Shown: positions 1 to 6,004 of the stretch, one piece after another | How the letters are laid out: each line of letters opens with the position of its first letter | Numbering within the stretch: the stretch's first letter is position 1 | Origin: an uncultured Bacteroidales bacterium | GTDB taxonomy: Bacteria; Bacteroidota; Bacteroidia; Bacteroidales; P3 | Length of the DNA: 6,997 bases | Reading direction: 5' to 3' | Assembly (NCBI GenBank): GCA_947174375.1 | Contig: CAMWIS010000084.1 | Coordinates: 1 to 6,997, forward strand | Translations under genes and position numbers: made by a program | Notes under the pieces: model-generated | What the model was told of the DNA's origin: nothing | The model's database searches: none | What the model saw: the letters and a program-made list of their open reading frames with translations, nothing else

Positions 1-1
1 G

Positions 2-1330
2 TATGTGGGCGAAGAAGTCGTCGTGACCTACCGCCTCTATACGGCCGTGCCCGTACGGCAATACAGCATCTACAAACTGCCGACCAACAAGGGCTTTTGG
101 TCGGAGGATTTGAAAACGGGCGAAAACGAGCAGCGCGAGACCATCAACGGCCGCCCCTACGTTTATGTTGATTTGCGCAAGGTGGCGCTGTTCCCGCAGG
201 AAGCCGGCAAACTCACGATTGAGCCGCTGGAGATAGAGGTGGTGGCCGCCATTCAACAGAAGCGCGAACGCACGGGCACGATTTTCGATATTTTCGATGA
301 CCCGTTTTTTGACCGCGTGACCTACACCCAAGCCAACGTGCGCACCAAGCCGACGGTGCTCAACGTGCGGCCGTTGCCCGAAACCGGCCGCCCCGCCGAT
401 TTCAACGGCCCCGTGGGCGACTACAAGGTGACGTTCCAATACGACAAGACCAAGGCGCTCAAGGCCAACGAAGCCATCGACTTTACGTTTACGGTGAGCG
501 GCAGCGGCAACGTCGAACTGATTCAACCGCCGCATATCCTGTTCCCGCCCGACTTCGACGTCTATGAACCGCGCGTGAACCTGCACAAGACACAGGACGG
601 CCATATCGGCGGCCAAGCCTCGATCGAATACATCGTGGTGCCGCGCAGCCCCGGCATCTACCGCATCCCCGCCTTCTCGTTCTCGTATTTCAACCCGCAG
701 GCGGGCCAGTACCGCACCGTGGACATTCCCGAAACGGCGCTGAACATCCGCGAGGGCGACGGCGCGTACGTGCCCGCCGGCAGTTCGGCCCCGACCGATG
801 GCCACGCGGCCCAAACCCTGGCGCCGTTGCAGACCCACGCGCCCCATTGGTTCAAGACCGGCCGGCAGTTCTTCCTCAGCACGGGCTGGTGGCTCGGCTT
901 GGCCGGATTGTTGGTCTTGACGGCCGTTTCGGTGGGACTCTACCGCCGCCACCGCGCCCAGTTATCGGATCCCATCGGCCTGCGCAACAAACGCGCCTAT
1001 AAGGAAGCGCGCCGCTGCCTGCGGAAAGGGCATCTCTATATGACGCAAAACCGGAAGAATGACTTTTATATCGAACTGTCTCAGGCGCTTTGGGGCTTCT
1101 TGAGCCGCAAATTCAACATTCCTGTGTCCGACCTCTCGATGGCGCGTGTCCGCGAGGTACTCCGCGAAAGAGGTATTTCGGAAGCCAGCGCCGACGCCTT
1201 CATTCAGACGTTGGAGCATTGCGAGTACGAACGCTTCGCGCCGCAGGGTAACAGCCGCTTCCGTATGTCCGACCTCCACGCGGAAGCCTTGGAGGTCATT
1301 TCGTCCATCATCAAAGAATTGAAAGCATGA
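2..1330 (+). CDS. batD: BatD-family membrane protein, 5' end missing
   Basis: The reading frame is open from the first complete codon (TAT at 2) to TGA at 1328-1330, giving 442 visible residues. The true start, signal peptide and first part of the protein lie outside the window, and the GTG at 5 is an internal codon. The visible part begins with the BatD-like YVGEEVVVTYRLYT segment followed by GFWSEDL, then beta-rich periplasmic domains. A transmembrane helix lies at about visible residues 295-315, followed by basic residues (YRRHR) and a cytoplasmic tail of about 125 residues ending in an alpha-helical region (LSQALWGFLSRKFNIPVSDL). This one-anchor layout matches BatD of the Bacteroides aerotolerance operon. 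Bat proteins are thought to form a membrane complex that helps cells survive oxidative or envelope stress; the biochemical role is unknown. The gene overlaps batE by 4 bp (ATGA), which suggests translational coupling. Family assignment is by recognition of sequence pattern and context, without a database search. Confidence 0.88.
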   Translation, partial: YVGEEVVVTYRLYTAVPVRQYSIYKLPTNKGFWSEDLKTGENEQRETINGRPYVYVDLRKVALFPQEAGKLTIEPLEIEVVAAIQQKRERTGTIFDIFDDPFFDRVTYTQANVRTKPTVLNVRPLPETGRPADFNGPVGDYKVTFQYDKTKALKANEAIDFTFTVSGSGNVELIQPPHILFPPDFDVYEPRVNLHKTQDGHIGGQASIEYIVVPRSPGIYRIPAFSFSYFNPQAGQYRTVDIPETALNIREGDGAYVPAGSSAPTDGHAAQTLAPLQTHAPHWFKTGRQFFLSTGWWLGLAGLLVLTAVSVGLYRRHRAQLSDPIGLRNKRAYKEARRCLRKGHLYMTQNRKNDFYIELSQALWGFLSRKFNIPVSDLSMARVREVLRERGISEASADAFIQTLEHCEYERFAPQGNSRFRMSDLHAEALEVISSIIKELKA

Positions 1331-2127
1331 AAACGCATATCATCCGCCGCCTGTCCGTTCTCAGCGCCGTCTGGGCACTGACCGCGCTGACCGTCGCCCC
1401 CGTACGGGCGGCCTCTTCCGAAATGCCCGTCGATTACGCACGCAACCTCTACGCCGAAGGCAACCTGCTCTACCAGCGCGAGAAATACGAAGAAGCCATC
1501 GACTGCTACCGGCAGATACTGGCCCTGCCCTATGAGGCCTGGGAAGTCTATTACAACCTGGGCAACGCCTACTACAAGACCGGCGCTTACAGCCGCGCCA
1601 TCCTGTCGTACGAACGCGCCGACCGCCTCAAGCCCGGCCAGGCCGACATCCGGCAAAACCTGGCGCTCTGCCGCACCAAAATCACCGACGACCGCGAAGC
1701 CCTGCCCTCTTTCTTCCTGCAGGATTTTTGGCGGCGCGTCGTACGCGCCTTGCCGGCCGACGCATGGGCCGGCGGCCTGTTGGGCCTTACGGCCGGCCTG
1801 TTGCTCTGTTTGGTGTGCTATTTCCTGAGCCACAGCTACAGCCTGCGCCGCGCGACGTTCTACGGCGCCATCCTGCTGTTTGTGGCCGCCTTCATCACGC
1901 TGATGGCCTGTTTTTCCGCACGGCACGCCCGTTTCAAGCCCGAAGCCATCATCATGGTGCCGCAAAGCGAAATCAAGGCGCGCCCCGAAGCCTCGGCCGA
2001 GACCCGCTACCTGCTGCACGAAGGCAATAAAGTGGAGATTTTGGACGAAATCGCGCCCTACTGCAAGATAAAAATGAGCGACGGGAACCAAGGTTGGATT
2101 CCCGCCGCCGATATTGAAAAGATATAA
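1327..2127 (+). CDS. batE: BatE: TPR and SH3-like domain membrane protein
   Basis: This 266-residue protein has an N-terminal signal peptide or anchor (residues 1-28, ending APVRA). Tetratricopeptide repeats span about 35-120, with the typical signatures ARNLYAEGNLLYQREKYEEA and VYYNLGNAYYKTGAYSRA. Two hydrophobic helices lie at about 147-168 and 178-197. A C-terminal bacterial SH3-like domain spans about 205-266 (IKARPEASAET, then GNKVEILDE and GWIPAADI). TPR, two membrane helices and SH3 in this order are the BatE arrangement of Bacteroidota. The TPR part probably mediates protein contacts on the periplasmic side, and the SH3 part may bind peptide or cell wall; both roles are inferred. The start is the ATG that overlaps the batD stop (ATGA), so the two are almost certainly cotranscribed. 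It is the last gene of the operon here, because the next gene runs the other way. Confidence 0.88.
   Translation: MKTHIIRRLSVLSAVWALTALTVAPVRAASSEMPVDYARNLYAEGNLLYQREKYEEAIDCYRQILALPYEAWEVYYNLGNAYYKTGAYSRAILSYERADRLKPGQADIRQNLALCRTKITDDREALPSFFLQDFWRRVVRALPADAWAGGLLGLTAGLLLCLVCYFLSHSYSLRRATFYGAILLFVAAFITLMACFSARHARFKPEAIIMVPQSEIKARPEASAETRYLLHEGNKVEILDEIAPYCKIKMSDGNQGWIPAADIEKI
2070..2104 (-). terminator. Possible terminator hairpin for lpxC-fabZ inside the batE 3' end
   Basis: Positions 2082-2104 form a hairpin: CGGGAACCA pairs with TGG-TTCCCG, with one bulged A at 2098 and the loop AGGT. Read on the minus strand, which is the direction of lpxC-fabZ transcription, it is followed 7 nt later by a run of five T (2074-2070). 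It lies about 45 bp past the lpxC-fabZ stop, within the codons of the batE SH3 domain. The T-run is farther from the stem than in a classical intrinsic terminator, so the call is weak. On the plus strand no T-run follows the hairpin. Confidence 0.3.
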
Positions 2128-2148
2128 AGTAACGTCTGAGTTGGCCGC

Positions 2149-3573
2149 CTACTGCTGCTTGGGCGCATCCGCGCGGCGCAACAACTGCGCCAGCAGTTCG
2201 GCCTCCGCTACGATTTCATCGCCCACATAGGCCCAGCCTTTCATGTGGCACAGCCCTCTGCGGAACGGCGAGGCCGGCACCAATTTGAAAATCAACTGGT
2301 CGCCCGGCACCACCTGACGGCGGAATTTCACCTGATCCATTTTCAGGAAGTACGTCAGATAGTTTTCCGGATCCGGCAACTGCGTCAGCATATAGATGCC
2401 GCCGCATTGCGCCATGGCCTCCATCTGCAGGACACCCGGCATGACGGGCGCGCCCGGGAAGTGGCCCACGAAAAACGCCTCGTTCATCGTCACGTTCTTG
2501 ATGCCGACCACCTGATCCTTATCCATATAGACGATTTTATCGACCAACAGGAAGGGCGGACGGTGCGGCAGAATCTGCTGAATCTGATTGATATCGTACA
2601 GGGGCTTGGCATTCGGATCCCAATGCGGCAAAGCCTCTATCGCCATGTCTTTCTTGGCGCGCTTGGCCAATTGTTTGACGAACGCGGCGTTGACGGCGTG
2701 GCCCGGCCGTTCGGCCGTTACCTGCGCTTTCAGATAGCATCCGAGCAAGGCGAAATCGCCCACCATATCCATCAGTTTATGACGGGCCGGTTCATTCTTG
2801 AAACGCAGCTCCACATTGTTCAGCATCCCTTCCGACTTCACTTCCACGGTCGGCTTGTTCAACAAACCGGCCAAACGGCTCAGTTCGCTTTCGGGCAAGA
2901 CTTTATCGACGAACACGATGGCGTTCGACAAATCGCCGCCCTTAATCAGATTGTGCTGGTACAGGGCTTCCAATTCGTGCAGGAACACGAACGTCCGGCT
3001 GGGCGCGATTTCCTGCGAGAAACAGGCTTCGTCCGCCGCGCCGTCCACGCGGAACTGCGCGTATTGCGGCACGACCACCTTGGAATCGTAATCGACCAAA
3101 GCCGTCATCTCGCGTACCTCCGAAGGCATGGCCTTGAAGCGGATTTTGCCATCTTCGGACGTAAAGGTCTCGGCCGACGGCAATTCGTAATAGCGGCGTT
3201 CGGCCTCCTGTTCCACGATGCCCGCCTTGAGAATCGCCTCCACGATCGGCGCCGCGCTGCCGTCCAGTATCGGCATTTCCATCGTGTCGGTCTCTATCAA
3301 GACGTTATCCAAGCCCAAACCGGCCAAGGCCGCCAAAAAGTGTTCGACGGTGGCCACGCGGGCGTCGCCTTTGCCCAAGGTCGTGCCGCGCGAAGAATCC
3401 ACGACGTTTTCCACAAGGGCTTCGATATTCGGGCTGTCCGGCAAGTCGGTCCGCTTGAACTGGAACCAGAAATTCTCGGGAGCCGGTTTCAGGGTCACGG
3501 TGGCCGTCAGGCCCGTATGCAACCCCACGCCTTTGATTTCCACCGGCGATTTAAGTGTACGCTGTTTATCCAT
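2149..3573 (-). CDS. lpxC-fabZ: Bifunctional UDP-3-O-acyl-GlcNAc deacetylase / 3-hydroxyacyl-ACP dehydratase (LpxC-FabZ fusion)
   Basis: This 474-residue cytoplasmic fusion has LpxC at about 1-312 and FabZ at about 325-465. LpxC is the zinc deacetylase that commits UDP-3-O-acyl-GlcNAc to lipid A synthesis. Visible catalytic features are VEH (E77, H78), HKLMDMVGD (H265 and D269, the remaining zinc ligands) and PGHAVN (H292). FabZ dehydrates 3-hydroxyacyl-ACP in fatty-acid elongation; it shows ILPHRPPFLLVD, GHFPGAPVMPG (catalytic H371) and MEAMAQ (E385). Both halves look complete and active. The fusion is normal for Bacteroidota. The two activities compete for or act around the same hydroxyacyl-ACP pool, so fusing them may balance lipid A and phospholipid synthesis (inference). 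The start at 3573 begins MDKQRTLKSP and follows AAGGA by 5 nt. The frame stays open further upstream, to an ATG at 3666, but that would cover the promoter box at 3598-3605. No lpxA or lpxD adjoins it. Confidence 0.95.
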   Translation of the reverse strand: MDKQRTLKSPVEIKGVGLHTGLTATVTLKPAPENFWFQFKRTDLPDSPNIEALVENVVDSSRGTTLGKGDARVATVEHFLAALAGLGLDNVLIETDTMEMPILDGSAAPIVEAILKAGIVEQEAERRYYELPSAETFTSEDGKIRFKAMPSEVREMTALVDYDSKVVVPQYAQFRVDGAADEACFSQEIAPSRTFVFLHELEALYQHNLIKGGDLSNAIVFVDKVLPESELSRLAGLLNKPTVEVKSEGMLNNVELRFKNEPARHKLMDMVGDFALLGCYLKAQVTAERPGHAVNAAFVKQLAKRAKKDMAIEALPHWDPNAKPLYDINQIQQILPHRPPFLLVDKIVYMDKDQVVGIKNVTMNEAFFVGHFPGAPVMPGVLQMEAMAQCGGIYMLTQLPDPENYLTYFLKMDQVKFRRQVVPGDQLIFKLVPASPFRRGLCHMKGWAYVGDEIVAEAELLAQLLRRADAPKQQ

Positions 3574-3578
3574 AATTA

Positions 3579-3583
3579 TCCTT
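3579..3583 (-). promoter_or_regulatory. Ribosome binding site of lpxC-fabZ
   Basis: The minus strand reads AAGGA, then 5 nt, then the ATG at 3573. This purine-rich motif supports 3573 as the start over the longer upstream reading. The other genes in the window have no comparable motif, which is common in Bacteroidota. Confidence 0.55.
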
Positions 3584-3597
3584 AATAATGTAAGATG

Positions 3598-3605
3598 CAA
3601 AGGTA
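3598..3605 (-). promoter_or_regulatory. Bacteroidota -7 promoter box for lpxC-fabZ
   Basis: The minus strand reads TACCTTTG, a full match to the Bacteroidota -7 consensus TAnnTTTG. It lies 24 nt before the lpxC-fabZ ATG, so transcription would begin near 3590-3594 with a leader of about 20 nt. No clear -33 TTTG element is seen about 20 bp upstream. The match and the position are observed; promoter activity is inferred. Confidence 0.7.
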
Positions 3606-3617
3606 ACAAAATTTTCG

Positions 3618-3625
3618 TAACTTTG
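3618..3625 (+). promoter_or_regulatory. Bacteroidota -7 promoter box for the histidine kinase gene
   Basis: The plus strand reads TAACTTTG, matching TAnnTTTG, 33 nt before the ATG at 3659. Transcription would start near 3629-3631, giving a leader of about 30 nt. The box mirrors the lpxC-fabZ box at 3598-3605 with one mismatch, and 12 bp separate them. No convincing -33 element is visible. Confidence 0.65.
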
Positions 3626-3658
3626 TCCGAAGCGGCCACCGCCGTCCGATAACGCGCC

Positions 3659-5230
3659 ATGAACAAGAAAAAGCTGTTCTATATCATCTGTGCCATGAGC
3701 ATCGCCCTGTTGGGCTTTATCTCCGTACAGATTTACTGGACCCGACAGGTGTTCCGCCTGCAGGAGCAGATTTTCAAGAACACGGTCAACCAGGCGATGG
3801 ACGAAGTGGTCTTTCAAATCAACCGCCGCGACATCGCCGAACGGGTCTTGCGCTACCGTCAGCACACCGAACTCATCCGCCGCATCGACACGCTCAACAC
3901 GCGCATGGCCGCCCTGCGGCAGACCTACCCCTATGTCGCGTTTGAAGAACGGTCTTTCAGCCAAAGTTCACAGGACAATTTCGTGCTGTCCGACCCACCG
4001 CCCGGTGCGGACACGCTGCCCGCCCGCGTTACGGTGCAGCCCTCCGCCGCCCACATCCGCCACCTGCAACAGACTTACCGCGCCCTGGAACAGGAACGCG
4101 CGCTATTGCTGCTCAACAGCCGCCTGTTCGACGACCTGCTGCGCGAAACCCTGCGGCATACGCCCGAACAAAACCTGCTCGGCCGCCTCGACCCTTACGA
4201 AGTGGACAGCCTCATCGCGCGGGAGCTGAACGCCAAAGGCCTCCATACCGGTTTCGAATGGGGCATTTTCAGTTCCGACCTGTCCAAACTCATTGTCCGC
4301 CGCTCCCGCGATTACGGCGTCCGCCTGTTGCAGAGCCCTTATTTTTATCCGCTGTTTCCGAACGACCCGTCGCCCGACGCCTATTTCCTTATTGTCGATT
4401 TTCCGCAACAAAAAGTGTTCATCGCTTCCCGCATGTGGTATCTCGGCCTGGTGACGCTGCTCCTGTTCGGTCTGCAAGCCTTCGCGTTCGCCTACACGCT
4501 GAACGCCGTCATCCGCCAACACCGGTTCGCCGTACAGAAAGCCGATTTCATCAACCATATCACGCACGAAATCAAGACGCCGGTTTCCACCATCTCGTTG
4601 GTCTGCGAGTCGTTCCGCGACCCCGACATCCATTACGGCGAGGCGGAGATACAGAACCTGTTGCATATCGTACAGCATGAAAGCGGCCGCTTGCAACAGC
4701 TCAGCCGTCAGATGATAGAGATTTCGACGCTCGAAAAGGGTTTCTATCAACTCAACCGCCAGGAATGCGACCTGCATGACATCATCCGGCAGGCCATCAA
4801 TTACAGCGGTTTCCAAATCATGCTGAACCGCGGGCGGATTCAGACCGACCTGCAGGCGACGCGCACGCTGTTCTTCGGCGACAAGGAGCGGCTTATCAGC
4901 GTGTTCACCAACCTCATCGAAAACGCGAACAAATACTGCGAACGCGCCCCCCTCATCCAAATCGACAGCCACGACACGCCCGACGGCATCGAAATCACGG
5001 TGGCCGACAACGGCATCGGCATCCCTAAAAAGCAATGGCACAAGATTTTCGAGAAGCTGTACCGCGTGCCGGCCGGCAACGCCCAAAAGCATTACGGTTT
5101 CGGCCTGGGGCTCAGTTTCGTCAAATCCATCACGGAGCAACACAAGGGCAAGATTTGGGTGGAAAGCGAACTCAAAAAAGGCTCGATCTTCCACCTGCGG
5201 TTCCCGACCGTAGCCAAACCTTTCCGGTAA
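3659..5230 (+). CDS. rprX: Sensor histidine kinase, RprX-like
   Basis: This 523-residue inner-membrane kinase has a transmembrane helix at about 7-27, a periplasmic domain at about 28-258, a second helix at about 259-282 and a cytoplasmic kinase core. The core is complete. The H-box FINHITHEIKTPVS carries the phosphorylated histidine H303. The N-box is FTNLIENANKY (416-426), the G1 box DNGIGIP (450-456), the F-box IFEKLYR (463-469) and the G2 box GFGLGLS (480-486). Only about 20 residues separate the second helix from H303, so no HAMP domain is present. The periplasmic part has a helical start (about 28-85) and a segment at about 132-165 that may be coiled; I recognise no named sensor fold, and the signal is unknown. 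Its partner is the OmpR-type regulator 48 bp downstream. The RprX name rests on pairing with an RprY-like regulator and on similar length and layout, so it is less certain than the kinase call. The ATG lacks a clear ribosome binding site. Confidence 0.93.
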   Translation: MNKKKLFYIICAMSIALLGFISVQIYWTRQVFRLQEQIFKNTVNQAMDEVVFQINRRDIAERVLRYRQHTELIRRIDTLNTRMAALRQTYPYVAFEERSFSQSSQDNFVLSDPPPGADTLPARVTVQPSAAHIRHLQQTYRALEQERALLLLNSRLFDDLLRETLRHTPEQNLLGRLDPYEVDSLIARELNAKGLHTGFEWGIFSSDLSKLIVRRSRDYGVRLLQSPYFYPLFPNDPSPDAYFLIVDFPQQKVFIASRMWYLGLVTLLLFGLQAFAFAYTLNAVIRQHRFAVQKADFINHITHEIKTPVSTISLVCESFRDPDIHYGEAEIQNLLHIVQHESGRLQQLSRQMIEISTLEKGFYQLNRQECDLHDIIRQAINYSGFQIMLNRGRIQTDLQATRTLFFGDKERLISVFTNLIENANKYCERAPLIQIDSHDTPDGIEITVADNGIGIPKKQWHKIFEKLYRVPAGNAQKHYGFGLGLSFVKSITEQHKGKIWVESELKKGSIFHLRFPTVAKPFR

Positions 5231-5253
5231 GCCGGGGGAACCGTCGGCTTTAT
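5229..5253 (+). terminator. Weak hairpin with short T-tract between kinase and regulator genes
   Basis: AAGCCG (5229-5234) pairs with CGGCTT (5245-5250) around a 10-nt loop, and the sequence continues TAT after the stem's two T residues. It begins at the kinase stop codon. The stem is short and the T-tract poor, so at best it would reduce read-through into the regulator gene. It could equally be chance. Confidence 0.25.
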
Positions 5254-5266
5254 CCGAATAAAAGCG

Positions 5267-5274
5267 TATATTTG
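5267..5274 (+). promoter_or_regulatory. Bacteroidota -7 promoter box for the response regulator gene
   Basis: TATATTTG matches TAnnTTTG exactly and is followed by C-A. The box ends 4 nt before the regulator ATG at 5279. Start points usually lie a few nucleotides past this box, so the transcript would begin at or next to the start codon. No good -33 element is seen about 20 bp upstream. Confidence 0.65.
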
Positions 5275-5278
5275 CAAT

Positions 5279-6004
5279 ATGAATAAACTGCAGTCCGACA
5301 AACCGACCTTGACGATTCTCTTAGCCGAGGACGATACGAACTTAGGCGGCTTCCTCAAATCCTATTTGGAAAACAAGGGGTTTGCGGTCGGCCTGTTCTC
5401 CAATGGCGAGGATGCGTTGAAAGCGTTCCTCGACGGCGGCTACAACTTCTGCATCACCGATGTCATGATGCCGGTCAAGGACGGCTTCTCCTTAGCCAAA
5501 GACATCCGTAAGAAAGACGCCAATATCCCCATTCTTTTCCTGACGGCCAAGACGTTGGAGGCCGACCGCCTGAAAGGTTTTCAGGTCGGCGGCGACGACT
5601 ACCTGACCAAGCCGTTCAGCATGGACGAACTCCTGTTGCGGATCCAGGCCATCTCGCGCCGCATGGCGATTCAGCCGGCGCAGCAACAGGAACAGATTTT
5701 CGATTTGGGCAACATCCGCTTCGACTACACGAAACAGATGCTGTTCAACGACACGCAGCAAATCGGGCTGACGTCCAAGGAATCGGAACTGCTGCTCGCG
5801 CTTTGCCTGCGCGAAGGCCAGGTGGTGGAACGCGGCGAGGCGCTTGTCAAGATATGGCATAGCGACAACTACTTCAACGCCCGCAGCATGGATGTATATA
5901 TAGCAAAACTGCGGCGTTTACTCAAAGAACATTCCACTTCCGAAATCCTGAATGTGCACGGAGTGGGATTTAAACTGCTGATACACCGTGAACCCAATGC
6001 CTAA
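5279..6004 (+). CDS. rprY: OmpR-family response regulator, RprY-like
   Basis: This 241-residue cytoplasmic DNA-binding regulator has a receiver domain at about 11-128 with the acidic pocket E17-D18-D19, the phosphorylated aspartate D61 (ITDVMMP), the switch residue T89 (FLTAK) and K111 (LTKPF). A winged-helix DNA-binding domain follows at about 138-236, including TSKESELL and the recognition region NYFNARSMDVYIAKLRRLLK. This last segment and the SMDELLLRI linker closely recall RprY of Bacteroides and Porphyromonas, from memory of that family. All residues needed for phosphorylation are present. The kinase upstream is the obvious partner. A TAnnTTTG box directly before the ATG suggests separate transcription with an almost absent leader, in addition to any read-through from the kinase gene. 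The target genes cannot be read from the sequence; RprY in related bacteria has been linked to stress and envelope or sodium-pump genes. Confidence 0.93.
   Translation: MNKLQSDKPTLTILLAEDDTNLGGFLKSYLENKGFAVGLFSNGEDALKAFLDGGYNFCITDVMMPVKDGFSLAKDIRKKDANIPILFLTAKTLEADRLKGFQVGGDDYLTKPFSMDELLLRIQAISRRMAIQPAQQQEQIFDLGNIRFDYTKQMLFNDTQQIGLTSKESELLLALCLREGQVVERGEALVKIWHSDNYFNARSMDVYIAKLRRLLKEHSTSEILNVHGVGFKLLIHREPNA

Noticed and set aside
5..7. GTG at 5 as the start of the batD gene
   Set aside because: The frame is open to the window edge and the encoded segment is from the middle of a BatD domain, with no signal peptide, so the gene starts outside the window.
1204..2091. A minus-strand open frame of about 295 codons opposite batE
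   Set aside because: The batE frame shows TPR and SH3 features and fits the operon; the antisense product is Gly/Ala/Gln-rich low-complexity sequence.
2590..2640. A possible frameshift or gene boundary between the LpxC and FabZ parts
   Set aside because: The frame runs straight through the linker (about residues 312-325) without a stop, and this fusion is the normal state in Bacteroidota.
2245..3585. A plus-strand open frame of about 446 codons opposite lpxC-fabZ
   Set aside because: It is antisense to a complete, motif-rich enzyme gene. Its product is rich in His, Arg and Gln with no recognisable domain, as expected from reading a GC-rich gene backwards.
3574..3666. A longer lpxC-fabZ start at 3666, adding 31 residues
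   Set aside because: The added residues are not LpxC-like, the longer form would overlap the kinase start, and it would contain the promoter box. The start at 3573 has a ribosome binding site and the expected LpxC N-terminus.
4103..5194. A minus-strand open frame of about 363 codons opposite the kinase gene
   Set aside because: It overlaps all kinase catalytic boxes in antisense and has no family resemblance.
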